Assembly: GCA_020536535.1 (NCBI GenBank)
Contig: JAHLWZ010000926.1
Coordinates: forward strand, 1-45,271
From: Pelomyxa schiedti
Lineage: Eukaryota; Evosea; Pelobiontida; Pelomyxidae
Length of the DNA: 45,271 nt
Reading direction: 5' to 3'
The notes beneath the pieces are model-generated. The model did no database searches. It saw only the letters and a program-made list of their open reading frames with translations, and was not told the DNA's origin. The position numbers were made by a program, and so were the translations under genes. Positions 1 through 11,037 of this stretch are shown here, one piece after another (the first letter of the stretch is position 1; every line of letters begins with the position of its first letter).

Positions 1-3000
1 CCGGCGGGGTGCTGGGGGTCGCCCGAAGCGCGGCGGTCGACGAGGAGGAGGAAGAGGCCGGCGGCCGCGGCGGCGGCGGCGGCGGCGGCGGGGGTGTTGG
101 TGGTGGTGTTGGTGTGATTGGGAGGGAACCACCTCCTGTGCCTACTAGGCCATGCCCAACCAAGCCCCATTTGGGGAATGTGTCACCCCCGCAGCACCCG
201 CCGCTGGTGCACCACCACCACCCGAGGATGGAACTGCAGTTGGTACCAATCCCGACGAAAACGGTTGCTGTGGAATCCCCGGCTGCCAGTGCTTCTATTA
301 CTACTACTGATATGAATATTGGCAATACTGTGACAACTCCTGTGGAACCGGTGCAAACCGCACAGCATTCTGCGGATTGCAGCAATACTTCCCTCGGCAA
401 TACTAACACTAATACTACCCCGCCGGATGCACTTGTCAAAAACTCAGAACAAAGTCAACCATCCAAAAGTAATCAGGCATCAACTGATACCGCGGCACCT
501 GTACTTGTTACTACAGGACTTGGGATAACTGGGGAGAAAAGTATTGTACCGACACCAACAGCAACACCAACAGCAACTACCACAGTGGCGCGAGAATCGC
601 CAATATGCTCTTCTACTTCCATCGAGATGAAACCGGGGTGTATTGGGCAAGACATTGGGAAAACTCCAAGCTCCAAAGAGGTAGCAACATCTTCAACTGT
701 GCCAACGGTTGGTGTAGCTGAACAGAGTATTGTCACCTCTGGTACAAAAACATCTTGCACTCCGCCGTCATCCCCAAGACAGAGTATCACTACCAACGGT
801 AATCCTTCTAAGCAGAACGATTTATCTCCAACGCAACCGGGACGAGCAGGTCCAGTGGAAAAAGTACCACAATACTCCCCAGCCAAGTTAAGTGATAACC
901 CCACAAAACCATCCGTACAAAATACACAACAACCAAAACCTGCCCCAAAACTTTCATCTATCCAACAGAGCAACTCCACTGTACTTCATCGTGCCCCTCT
1001 CTCACATACAAAATTGCAAATGTGGGAGCAACCAAATGCACAGCCACTGCAAGTCATTCCTCGCCAATACGCCCATCTCTTCTCCCACAAAACACAAGCC
1101 TCACTCCAGTCTAATCCTCCCAGAACTCAAAAACTCCAACCCTGGGCACCACCGCCCCTCCCGCGCTCCAAAGGTTTCTGGGGCAAGGAAACTCCCGCTA
1201 TTTCCCGCTCTTCTTCAGAGACAAGAGGGACTCCACTGTCACCAACTTCCACTGGGTCTATTTCCTCAGACAATTCTATTGAACAAAAATCCGGACCAAG
1301 GAGAGTCACAAGTCTCCCTGCTCCAGCAGAATCTAGCGACCCTCTGCCTACTTTGGAAAACGTAGAACCTTCAATGAAAGAATCTCCACCAACTCCCGAA
1401 GTGCTAGCAAATGTCTCCGCTTCCACAAATGAAGTACTGCAACCTGGCTCTGTGTCAACTTCTTCTGTTGTACCAACGAATGGTCACACAGATGATACAA
1501 GGTATCCCTTCTCCAATTTTGTACTCCATTTCTAAGGATACTTGTTCAGGAATACTACGGAAGTAAACAATATGTCCAATGAGCCAGTCAACAACCCTCC
1601 AAGTAATAATTTCGAGCCTTCTCCAGACCCCCAGTCTTTTGAACCTCTGCCAGCACCGACACCATTATCACATCAATTGAAGTCGTCAAGTTTATTATCA
1701 TCAAGACCAAACTTCTTGAAATTCCTCCTACCAGATCCCGTTGCCAGCTCACTTGCCGATCCTCAGCAGCTTCCTGAGGAAACCGTCGTAAACGATGGCC
1801 CAAAACTAACAAGAGCCATATCTGATCCCTTCCTGAACTCTCTGGCGTCGAGTTCTAGTAGTATTCCAACTCCACCAGCGCACGTTCTTGTGTCTACCGG
1901 GTATAGTATACACGAGAATCACTCTGGACCATCATCCAAGAGCGTCACAAAAGAAATCCTCAAGATCGCCAACCCTGTGGAAAACGTAGTTTATCCCGAA
2001 TTCTAATAGTTCGATCTTACTCCTAATAGGAGAAGTGGTATAGTAAGTATTTTCAAGAGAAAGGTACTAAAACAAAATACTTTTACGAACTTATCATTCC
2101 ACAGACCACTCGAATTTCATTGGTGAGTCTGTCAGTGACGGTTCCTTCATTGCTTCAATGACTTTTGCTTCTACTTCCTCCACAAATCCAAGTGCAAGCT
2201 GTTATAGACTTCTTATAAGAACGGCCAAGGTTATAAATCTTACCTATGTACTCTTTTTGTAACTGTTGCATAGAAAGACATTAAATCAGTTGTGGAAGTG
2301 ATAGGAAAACCGGTCATTCCGCAGAATTCAAAGCAATTAAAACAAGCTACCAAACTACTGTCTCCATCATTCAATATTCGGAAGGTGAAAAAAGTTACTA
2401 AGCAAGCAGCCAATGACTTTTTGATAAGTAAGCTGTGTCACTGGGATGACATTCATGTAAGTGTATTCTACCTAACCTTTGTCTAAATAACTTGCCACGA
2501 AGATAACCAGTCAGTCAAAAATTGGTGTTGTTTACTGCAAAGACAATCAGTCTTCCGAAGCGGAGTTCCTCAACAATGGTTAGGACCCAGTATTGAAACC
2601 CCTTCTGAGTCTTTATAGAACAAGGCAGTGATCACTTTAATGCTTTCCTTGCTTTGTTGGGTTCTAAAGTAGAACTCAAGGGATTTACTGGGTACAATGG
2701 AGGACTTGACACCCAAGGTCGAATATGGTACCTATTGGCAAGTTCCTGATACGCAAAAACAGACAACACTACGGGAACACACTCCGTGTATAAAGACTTC
2801 CAAAGCTACAATATAATGTTTCATGTCTCGACGCTGTTGCCCTACATTCCAAGTGACCCGATTCAGATACAACGGAAGAGGTATCTGGCCCAATTTCTTT
2901 TTCTACAACCAAGCATTACAGGCAGATAGGCAATGACATTGTAGTCATTTACTACCTTGACGGGAATGTAATTTTAAACCCGGCGCTGATCAAATCCGAA

Positions 3001-3857
3001 TTCAATCGTATAACCTTTTTTACTCCTGATTCCTTTCATTTATCTCTTAAAAAGATGTGTTTGTGGCCGTTTACAAGCACGAAGGAAAACTATGGTATTT
3101 TGCAATTCCGGAATTAATTTAAATATTCCGGTTTCAACCAAATTGGGCATTTACACATCCCGCAGTTGCGAAATTGCAAGCAAATACCAAGTTCCTTCAT
3201 TTCCTCCGGCAGTAGCATCCCCATGGTGCTTTGAGGATTCTTCACTCTTTCTAGAATTCCTTCTCTGCAAAGGCATTTCCCCTAACCGTTTCACTTTCCT
3301 GTTCTCACAACCACCAAGTGATAAACGCCGAGAAGTCCTGCCTATCAGCACCACCCTTCTCAGACAAGCTCCAGAGAACAAGAGCCGGCATGATTGAGCT
3401 GATATTATCCGACTTGAAAAACCCACCAAAAGTGACAGTTCCGCCACTATCACCAGTCCAAACGCAACACCTATCAGCAACAATACCAATACCGCCAAGG
3501 GCCACAACAGCACCACTATCAGCATTGGCATCAATAGCAACACCACAATCAATATCACCATCAACGGCAGCAACACAAGTTCAAACAGACACATCACCCA
3601 CAAAGCAGCAACAACACCAAAGCCAAACGATAATCAGCATTCCACAAAGGGAACCAACACCGGTACTGGTGTCACCAACACTAAGGGCACAGCAACTTAC
3701 AGGCTCAGAAGTAGTAGAACCATTGGATACACTGCTGACAGCAGAAGTCAAAGTAGGAATATCAACATCGGCAGCAGTGCATTGTATGGGAAGACACCCA
3801 CCACCACCTCCAATACCTCCTCTAAGTCGTTCTGGGGTAGTTTCCACAATGTCATAG
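1..3857 (+). CDS. RapGAP-domain protein, 5' end outside window
   Basis: GTPase-activating protein for Rap-type small GTPases, cytosolic. Exons read in phase: 1-1501, 1550-1988, 2030-2063, 2105-2229, 2274-2456, 2503-2578, 2619-2717, 2763-2880, 2922-3007, 3055-3094, 3166-3272, 3319-3857. The first ~640 visible residues are Ser/Thr/Pro/Asn-rich and disordered, with an acidic stretch and a Gly run. The RapGAP domain follows: WYSKYFQEKDHSNFIGE, then IGVVYCK, then GFTGYNGGLDTQ, then MFHVSTLLPYIP, then RKRQIGNDIVVIYY with the Asn-thumb (GND) intact, then SEFNHVFVAVYK and KVINAEKS. The tail is Pro/Thr/Ser-rich and ends RSGVVSTMS. No ATG is visible at the left edge, so the start lies upstream. An in-frame TAA at 1533 is removed by the 48-nt first intron. 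The last intron (3273-3318) has a GC donor. The family call is firm; the Rap target is inferred from the domain. Confidence 0.9.
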
Positions 3858-4004
3858 CTGTGGAGAGAGTCAATTTGTACAAATAAATGGGAAAAAAGAA
3901 AAGGTGTTGGATTGTTGTATCCTAGCTGAACAAGCAGCTTTGACATTTTTATATTAAAAACAATTTCCTTGTTTAATAGTGGTTTAGCATAGGTTATCGG
4001 AACC

Positions 4005-4553
4005 TCATTTGGAGGCAGTGAGGTTAAGACACTGGCCATCTGTAAGAACGCACTGGGTGCATCCTTTCTCAGGAGTGCAATAGCACTGGTATCCACTGCG
4101 CGGAGTTAGTTATTAAATCAAATCGGCGCTTCCAGTGTAGTGTTGAATGTGCTAATAGGGACGCATACTTCGGGCAACAGTGGGTCTGGTCTGGGCAGCA
4201 ACACGCGTCCGGCTTTGGGCAGCACATTTGAGATGGGCAGCACGTTTCCGTAGCCTCACAAGTCCCTGCCGGGCACACACTATCGCTTGCTTGTGTGGTT
4301 TGTTTCTGGTATAAAAAAATTAAAATTGGATAAAAATGAACCGGAGACTAGGGTAGGGCACGGTTACGTCGACAAGGTAACGAAAGCAACAAAAAAAAAA
4401 AGAGGGGAAAAAAAAAAGAAAAAAAAAGAAAAAAAAAGACAAGACCACTGTTGGTTCATCAGTAAGTGTATTTGTGGCCTCCGCATGGCACCCGCACAAC
4501 CACAGCGACACTAGTATAACCACGACCACCGCAACCACCCTCCCTCCCTTCAT
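4005..4553 (-). CDS. secreted single-granulin protein
   Basis: Small secreted or lysosomal cysteine-rich protein with one granulin module. Exon 1 starts at 4553 and encodes a signal peptide (MKGGRVVAVVVVILVSLWLC, then GCHAEA). Exon 2 (about 4305-4169) encodes CPAGTCEATETCCPSQMCCP, then KPDACCCPDQTHCCP. Exon 3 (4095-4005) continues NGYQCYC and ends CLNLTASK. The paired-Cys pattern with CCPxxxACCCPDQTHCCPNG is the granulin signature. Intron 1 carries a run of T-rich blocks on the coding strand; intron 2 is 4096-4168. The exon 1/intron 1 donor has two in-phase options a few bases apart. Granulins are growth factors in animals and lysosomal peptides more generally; the role here is unknown. It is convergent with the RapGAP gene, 147 bp away. 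Confidence 0.85.
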
Positions 4554-4887
4554 TTAACTTTAAAATTGCGAGATCAAATCTCTGGCTTCTCCTTGTGTTT
4601 GTTCCTGTCAAGAAACTTGGGGGCAGGCAACAAGTGCCATCATGTCAGACGTGGGTATGAGAATGGTGGCGGGCGTTCGCAGAGAGCAGCACTTCAGATG
4701 CAGATGTGGTGCACCTTAGTTAGCCGAACATATGTACATTCAGAAAACTTGAGTTTTCTGGGTAGAAAAGGCCGCAGAGTTTTTCCTTTTGTTCTTTCAG
4801 TTCGTTTCGTTTGTTTTTCCGTTGTGTGCTGGTGCCCTTGGGGGTTTTGTGCTGCGCCGAGGTAGAAACCGAAACTCGATTGTGGGA
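4553..4887. other. intergenic, divergent 5' regions
   Basis: This 335-bp gap separates the starts of the granulin gene (-) and the permuted papain-fold gene (+), so it must hold both promoters. Open frames inside it have no recognisable content, and no specific motif is evident. Confidence 0.5.
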
Positions 4888-7037
4888 TGGCGAGGCTGTT
4901 GGTGTTTCTGTCGGTTGTTCTTTTTTTGAGCACCTCGGTCACTTGCTGGCAACAACCAGCCCAAGTTGGCGCCGTCACTGTTTTTTCGCGCGATGTTGTG
5001 TTGGCCGAATTCGACTCTATAATTGGGTGAGTTTTGTTGTTGGTTTTCGAACACTTTATACTCACTGATTTACCCTCGTTGTATGTTGATTAATTGATCT
5101 AATTTCCTCATAGGAAACACCCAAAAGTTGAACTTGGAACTGCCCTTGCAGCTATCCCCCTTGTCCAAGCCCTGATATACCCCAATGTAGTGTCCATTTT
5201 GGGTCTTCTTTATCTAACAGCAACAATATACAGTCAGAATCGGTGTCATGGAGTGGCGATCAATGTTTCAATCAGGTCACCTCTCAGCTGCAATCGGATA
5301 TGGACGGAATCACCAAAGTGGATATCACTTTCCACAAAGCGAAGACACTGGTATGAAAGAAAAATAGTCCATTACACCTAAGGTCACCTGCCAGAAACCG
5401 TGTAGAACAAAGTATTTATTCGCTTGTGGACCCATTTTCACTATTGCCGAGTTTACCTCCGTAGAAAACCAAACGTAACTGACAGTGCCATCGTCTTTTC
5501 ACTCATCCCTGGCACAGGTATTCTATTGTACTTTTAAATGAGACTAGTAGCACTGATTTCGGCAGCATTAAGCTAAATGGAGTTGGTAAGTTCCTTACAT
5601 TTTCCAATTTGTTTATTAATTCACACCCAAGGTGCCTTCTCTATGCTCACAAACAATGTTGAATGGCTTGAGGATCTTCTTGCTACAGTGCAGCTATTCC
5701 TCGGCCAAAACCAAACGGCGGTTTCTTTATCCTATTGTTTTCTATTTCCTTATGCAAGTTCCAGATTTTGGACTTCCTGTCCTATTACATGCACATACCT
5801 GAAATTCCCAGAGAGAATCTCAAGCTTGACCCATCCTATTTCCAGGCCGGTGATGTTATCACCACATGGAGACTCACGTTGTTTCCTGTTAAACCACTCG
5901 AAATTAACCGCTTCCTTCAGGAGAGCAATTGGAGCTTTTGACATGTGGGGAACCGGAGGCTACTCTTCACATTCTGCCCTTGTACTCGACCTGGATGGGT
6001 CCCTGTTTGTGGTGGAATCAACAGACCCCGTTACAGTTTCCACTCCGCTTGCTACCTGGCTGGATGGTGAAGGCCCTAACCCTGTTGGTGCATTCCGGCT
6101 GACAGAAGAGTGCGAAGCCTTTTCCTACTTTCCGGCACTCAACTTTCCCACAGGTATCAGAACAAATTCGATAACGACAAAGCGGTTGCAAGGTGGAAAG
6201 AATTGGAGGGGCTAAAATACGGCTACTCTACTTTCATATTTGGATGGATAGACACCTTGGATGTATCTTTCCTTACCATTTTGAGGTTTCTCTAAAATGT
6301 CCTTAGCAAAACTACCCCCTTCCATTTTCGGGGCCGTTCCTTTTTTGGGCCCTATCCATTGTTGACCGGATTATGCCCGCTAACTATGATCTCATATTTG
6401 GTGCTGGAATAAACCAAAGACAAAACAAGTACCGCCCGCAGTAGTATTTATCTATCTTATCTCACGCAATGTCAATAAAGCCAAGCGTGTTGTCCAAGAA
6501 AGGATTCGTGTCCTGAAGGGCACTCTGTTTGCTGGAGTTATCAAACATCCTTGGACCTGGCTACTCAGCAAGGAATATCATTCCTTGGTATGAATTTGCT
6601 CGTTGTCCCCAGAATTCTCATTCCATGCATAGAGATACTGGCTATTCCTGAACAAGATGAATGGGAATACTGCTCCGATGGTGTGTGTGCAACAGCGAGG
6701 ACTTGTAGTGCACTTGCTACTGATGTTCTCAAACACTCAGGTGTGTTTGATGGCTATGCAATCACAGCTAGTGAATTTGTCCCCCGCGATTTATACCAGT
6801 ATGCTTTCTATTACATGAATGAAATAAATACTTATAAATTGAATTAGAGTGAAGTTGTACAATACCACCAAGCAAGCTGGATGTGAGTACCTTGATCCAG
6901 AACTTAGTCACTGCCAAGTAAACGGAGAACTTAAGCTGAACCTGCCTGGGTGGAACACAATAGAACCCTATGACAACATGAACCACAAGTGCGGCTGCAT
7001 GCCCTATGATTACATCAGGCAGCCCTCGGACTGCTGA
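4887..7037 (+). CDS. secreted permuted papain-fold (NlpC/P60-like) protein
   Basis: Predicted secreted hydrolase or acyltransferase-like protein of a protist family with a circularly permuted papain fold. ATG at 4887 begins a clear signal peptide (MARLLVFLSVVLFLSTSVTC). The gene has about ten short introns; exon borders in the 5200-5700 region are approximate. Readable segments in order: QAGDVITTWRLT, then MWGTGGYSSHSALVL with the candidate catalytic His, then GSLFVVESTD, then LEGLKYGYSTFIFGWIDT, then QNYPLPFSGPF, then ILAIPEQDEWEYCSDG, then ARTCSALATDVLKHSGVF with the candidate catalytic Cys after the His, then ITASEFVPRDLYQ, and a C-terminal LPGWNTIEPYDNMN block rich in Cys. His before Cys is what a permuted fold predicts. 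Family recognition rests on the GYxxFxFGWIDT and HSA...VVES signatures. Substrate unknown. Confidence 0.75.
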
Positions 7038-7157
7038 TATGTATATTTCTAGTAAGTCATAGGTACCCACTTAGGGTTTATTTTTGGGTTTTACTTTACT
7101 TTCTTTTCTTTGGACCGATCAAACGGAATTTCGAATTGAAGTGAAAACCGTATGGTA

Positions 7158-9398
7158 TTATTCATGCTGAAGGTGGTTGTGTTCCTTCAACCACAAACGA
7201 GTGGCAAGAGAGAAGTGGTAGTCTGCTGTACTGGAACAGAAGGCAACAATATCATCCATTGTCAGTTGCGGGAACCTCTTTAAGGAAACCTGTGCAATGA
7301 CCGGTGACTTACACACAAGCGGAAGGAATCTCTCCTTGATCATGTCTGCTGTGAGCCCTGGGAACACCTGTAGTATCATTTTCCATGTGAACAAGTCAAT
7401 CCAGTTCTGTGATTCCTTTTCCCACTTGAGGTGCAAGAACTGATACAAAAAAGTGTAAGAGATTTGCATTTCATCGAAAGGATGAGGGTGAAGGAAGGGG
7501 GGTTGTAGTACCTCATCAAGTGTGATGTGGAACTTGTTGATGAGCCACTCCACACAACTCCCTTGACCCCACTTTATCAGTTTGAATAGCATCTTGTCAA
7601 GTGCGATGTGTTGTCGTTCAAGCTGGAAGTGGTTGATGAGCCACTTGGCTACCTTGGTGGATTTCACTTCAGCAGAATCGACCAGGCACTTTGCAACAGA
7701 CTCTTTTGACAGCTCGCCCATGGAAATGATCTCTTTCGCTGTTGAGATATGTCCACCTAACACGCAGCGATACAGAAAGCGTTCCAGAAGTTGATTCCTC
7801 TTTGGATCTGAGATGTGGAAGTGTTCCAAGAGAAGCATTGCAGCCTGGAACGCTGCCTTGTCCAACAGAAGCTCAATGCAATTCACAATCACTGCCTCAT
7901 CCACACCTTTCGTTGTTGAGGTGTGATTCAGAAACCATGCCATTCCCCCCGCTTTGGATTCATAGTACCCTATTTTCTTGCAAAGTGTGACAAGAATGGA
8001 ACTTGAGCTGAAGTTGCCGTTGGAGCTGAGCCGATTCAAGATGTGAAAGGTTTCATCCAACCACGATGCAATTGAGGTGTTGTTGTGGGCCAAAGAACTG
8101 CTGAACGAATCACAGATATCCTCTGGTGAAAGTGGCACCCTTGTTGACAACCACTTGGCAGTCTGTGTGTTGTCTTCGGAATTGTTGCAGGCTGAGCAGA
8201 ACATCAACGGTGTTGGTGTGAAAGACCGCTCCTCCACAAGCCACTGACAAAACTGAACACCTTCTGATTCTGCACAGAGTATCTCCAAGTTTTCCTTTGT
8301 TGGGGTGCCAAATGAATGGTAGTTGGCAGAGAGTGCCCACTTCAGAACATCCAGATTGTTGATGAAAGCAAACGAGGGGTCGGGGGCACCATGACGTAAG
8401 GAGGTTGAAATTCGCCACTTGATGAACTTGCACACCTCAACACTCTTGCTTGATTTTCCCACCAAGCTCTGATGGATTGCGTGGAATGGAATGTTAGCCA
8501 CTGGAAATGTTCCCAAGCACCATTTCACAACTTCCAGGTTCTCACTCTTGCATGCCTCTTTGTGGAGATCGGACCAACGGCGACCGCCCTTGAACTTTGG
8601 AGCCAAATGAAAAGTGTTCACCAACCACTGAGCCAGTTCCAAGTGGCCACCTGAAACAGCCCCAGAAAGTGGCGCAGCAAGGTCCCAAGGGTCCTTCATC
8701 AAGAACCTCTCAATGACCCACTTCGCCACTTCCACGTGGCCCTTCTCACACACTCCTTTGAGCAAGTCCGAAGCCCTCACATGGTCAACCAGCCCGCTAT
8801 CACCCACCACCCAATCATCATCCCCATCACGGTCAACACCACCATCCTGCCACACCAACCCAAGACCTGCTGCCCAGTCACCACCACAACCACCATCACC
8901 ACCATCACCATGGTCACCGCCATCAGGATCCACGAGGGACCGAGCCATCCCCAAGTGGCCACCAACACACAGCCCCTCCAGCACCCGCATAAACGCCTTG
9001 TTCCCCCTCCTCCTCAGGATCCTCCTCGTCCCACCTGGCCCAACACCAGCCCTCCTCCTGCTCCTCAGCAGCCAGCCCACGCACAGCCTGCTCCCTGCCT
9101 CGGCGGCCCACCCGACGGCCAGGCTCCAGTGCTCCCAGTTGGCCAGGACCGACGAGCACGCGCGCCCGACGAGGGGGAACATCGCCTCCGCGATGGTGAA
9201 CAGCGAGATGGCGTGATCGACGCCGACGGCGGTTAGGGTGGTGCCGAGCCTGTAGCTCTGGGCCGGGGCGCGGAGGAGGAGCGGGGCGGGGAGCAGCCAG
9301 GGGAGCACCCACTCCCACACAACCATCGACGTGGAAACCGCTCGCGAGACAGAGGCGGCGCGCGTCGTGGCCGAGCCGTGCAGTGGCACTACACGCAT
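7158..9398 (-). CDS. ankyrin-repeat protein, single exon, 746 aa
   Basis: Large intronless ankyrin-repeat protein. The N-terminal ~110 residues are hydrophobic and Ala/Trp-rich (WVLPWLLPAPLLL, then SVLANWEHWSLAVGWAA) and may be buried helix or membrane-associated. A Gly/Asp-rich loop follows around residues 155-195. From about residue 210 on, degenerate ankyrin-like repeats recur roughly every 30-35 residues, each with the pattern xxAKWLxxxF or VVKWCLGTF: HVEVAKWVIERF, HLELAQWLVNTF, NLEVVKWCLGTF, TKVAKWLINHF. This is a protein-protein interaction scaffold with no catalytic domain. The 5' end on the coding strand is GC-rich, unlike the repeat region. Start is the first ATG of the frame. It is convergent with the preceding gene (120 bp) and divergent from the phospholipase C-like gene. 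Confidence 0.85.
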   Translation of the reverse strand: MRVVPLHGSATTRAASVSRAVSTSMVVWEWVLPWLLPAPLLLRAPAQSYRLGTTLTAVGVDHAISLFTIAEAMFPLVGRACSSVLANWEHWSLAVGWAAEAGSRLCVGWLLRSRRRAGVGPGGTRRILRRRGNKAFMRVLEGLCVGGHLGMARSLVDPDGGDHGDGGDGGCGGDWAAGLGLVWQDGGVDRDGDDDWVVGDSGLVDHVRASDLLKGVCEKGHVEVAKWVIERFLMKDPWDLAAPLSGAVSGGHLELAQWLVNTFHLAPKFKGGRRWSDLHKEACKSENLEVVKWCLGTFPVANIPFHAIHQSLVGKSSKSVEVCKFIKWRISTSLRHGAPDPSFAFINNLDVLKWALSANYHSFGTPTKENLEILCAESEGVQFCQWLVEERSFTPTPLMFCSACNNSEDNTQTAKWLSTRVPLSPEDICDSFSSSLAHNNTSIASWLDETFHILNRLSSNGNFSSSSILVTLCKKIGYYESKAGGMAWFLNHTSTTKGVDEAVIVNCIELLLDKAAFQAAMLLLEHFHISDPKRNQLLERFLYRCVLGGHISTAKEIISMGELSKESVAKCLVDSAEVKSTKVAKWLINHFQLERQHIALDKMLFKLIKWGQGSCVEWLINKFHITLDEVLQPPFLHPHPFDEMQISYTFLYQFLHLKWEKESQNWIDLFTWKMILQVFPGLTADMIKERFLPLVCKSPVIAQVSLKRFPQLTMDDIVAFCSSTADYHFSLATRLWLKEHNHLQHE

Positions 9399-9771
9399 GT
9401 GTGTGTGCCGGAGTTAGAGGGAATAATCATGTTGGTGGGAAAGAAAGATAGTAATAGTACGATGTTCTGGATGGTTCATGGTAGGTTTGTTGATCTTCGA
9501 AGGTAGGTAACGAAAGATTCTGATCTGATGATCAAGGAGAATCCCCAGGAATTGGCAGACCCATCCGGGATTAGCAAAGGCATCTGGCCCTGAAGTGACA
9601 TGTGAGTACTGAAAGAGACACAGCACCATCAATCAACCATCACAATTTGCGACGAAACATCGCATTCTTCGCTGCGAAGACCCACAAGTGCGTGCCAACC
9701 CCAAAAGTGCAGCTGAATTTCAAACAAATTAAACAAAAGTTCAACACGCTGGTCTAGCTACGTCCCCATAA
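9398..9771. other. intergenic, divergent 5' regions
   Basis: This 372-bp gap lies between the ankyrin gene start (-) and the phospholipase C-like start (+). It should carry both promoters. I see no RNA gene, repeat or further coding exon. Confidence 0.5.
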
Positions 9772-11037
9772 TGATGAGGAGTGCATTGTTGCTGGTGGTG
9801 GTAGTTGGTCTTGGGTGCGTTTGCGGGTGGGGGCCAGTCACGCACCAGTCCCTGACGTATTCTGAGGGCCAGTACGAGTTCCTGATAGAGTACCCCTTCC
9901 AACTGGGGTCGTATGCACCTGATGCGCTCACTACATATTCCTATACCTGGCACAGCCTCGGTCTTTCTTTCCTTCTTTTTCTTTTTTCTTTTTTCTTTTT
10001 TCTTTTTTCTTTTTTCTTTTTTCTTTTTTCTTTTTTCTTTTTTCTTTTTTCTTTTTTCTTTTTTCTTTTTCTTTTTTCTTTTTTCTTTTTTCTTTTTCTT
10101 TTTTCTTTTTTCTTTTTTCTTTTTTGGTTCCTTTTTTTGGAAAATAACGAGAAAAAATTATTAATAACTCGTTCAGAATATGCTGGGTATCAGCTTTTAT
10201 TTGCTGCTTCAGTGTATAATAGCACCGACATTGACTTTGACCCAATTGCTTACTCAATGGGTTACGGCACCCATTTGGCAAATGATTACGTAGGATTCCA
10301 TGATGGCGGGTATGCAAATGAATAAATTAATTGAACCGGGAAACTAACCCACTTTAGTTGGCTCCTGGCCTCTTTTAGTGATGTCTTCCTGTCAGTAGAT
10401 ACCTATGAGTACCTGAATACTCCCCAGCTTGAGTACCGGTACTATGCACCATATGTAGACCAAATTGCCGACTTTGTCTCCAAGGTGAGCTATTCTGTCC
10501 TTTCTGTGTACATTATGCTCAACTGCTGTCTCACAGTCCACGGAGTATTACGCACAGTCCCATCCAGGAACTGTGCCCCTTTCAGCTTCTGAGGTGAGGA
10601 TGGCGTGCAATCTGTATGACAAGTACTCAAAAATCTTTTTAGCAAACGTTACTGCGAATACAGAGTAATTTCCCCTTCTCACAATTTACTCTTCAATAGC
10701 CTTGTAGTTACAATATATTATGTTTATAATTATATGCAATTAACATCTCATGAAATTGTGAAACCACGCTGTACTGTTATGTGACCTTACCTGTGACAGC
10801 TATCAGAATATACTCATTGCGGCCGACCCATACAATCCTGCCAACTGGGCTGAGTGTGAAGAACAACTCAAAATGCAACTCGAGTGCTGTGCCCTCGTAG
10901 CCGACTTCTGGATGAATGGCACCCTTCTCAAAGTGGGCCCAGAAGAGCTGAAGAACAAAACGCAGGAATACACGGACTCCCTCTATGCCTCTGGAGTCTG
11001 TGCCCCACTCCCACAAAGCGCTCCCGCCGCACTATAA
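9771..11037 (+). CDS. secreted zinc-dependent phospholipase C-like protein
   Basis: Secreted or lysosomal protein of the zinc-dependent phospholipase C/S1-P1 nuclease-like fold. ATG 9771 starts a signal peptide (MMRSALLLVVVVGLGCVCG) that is followed directly by WGPVTHQS, the Trp/His N-terminus typical of the family after cleavage. Further metal-ligand motifs are YAPDAL, then HSLEYAGYQLLFAAS (joined across intron 1), then GYGTHLANDYVGFHDGG. Exons: 9771-9960, 10177-10309, 10358-10484, 10537 to about 10663, about 10800-11037. Whether 10594-10643 is a further intron is ambiguous, since both readings stay in frame. The C-terminal part has potential N-glycosylation sites and Cys pairs and ends APLPQSAPAAL. 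Intron 1 (216 nt) is about five times the local norm because of a T-rich microsatellite. The reaction is inferred from the fold; a nuclease role is the alternative. Confidence 0.8.
9974..10126 (+). repeat. CTTTTTT microsatellite in intron
   Basis: About 150 bp of near-perfect C-plus-T-run units, mainly 7 nt (C followed by six T) with some 6-nt units. It lies wholly inside intron 1 of the phospholipase C-like gene and makes that intron 216 nt. The poly-Phe/Leu/Ser open frames across it are artefacts of the repeat. Confidence 0.95.

Noticed and set aside
1533-1535. In-frame TAA as the end of the first gene
   Set aside because: It lies inside a 48-nt phase-consistent intron, and the RapGAP domain follows in frame.
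4287-4514. Lys-rich frame opposite the granulin gene
   Set aside because: Antisense of the T-rich granulin intron.
5434-5462. CGPIFTIAEFTS-like frame as an exon of the papain-fold gene
   Set aside because: It cannot be joined in phase to the next coding segment without a 14-nt intron; treated as probably intronic, but unresolved.
8713-9318. Several long plus- and minus-strand frames antisense to the ankyrin gene
   Set aside because: Pro/His/Arg-rich shadows of a GC-rich coding stretch; no family features.
9913-10317. Long poly-Phe, poly-Leu and poly-Lys/Glu open frames on both strands
   Set aside because: They are generated by the CTTTTTT microsatellite inside an intron and carry no protein signal.
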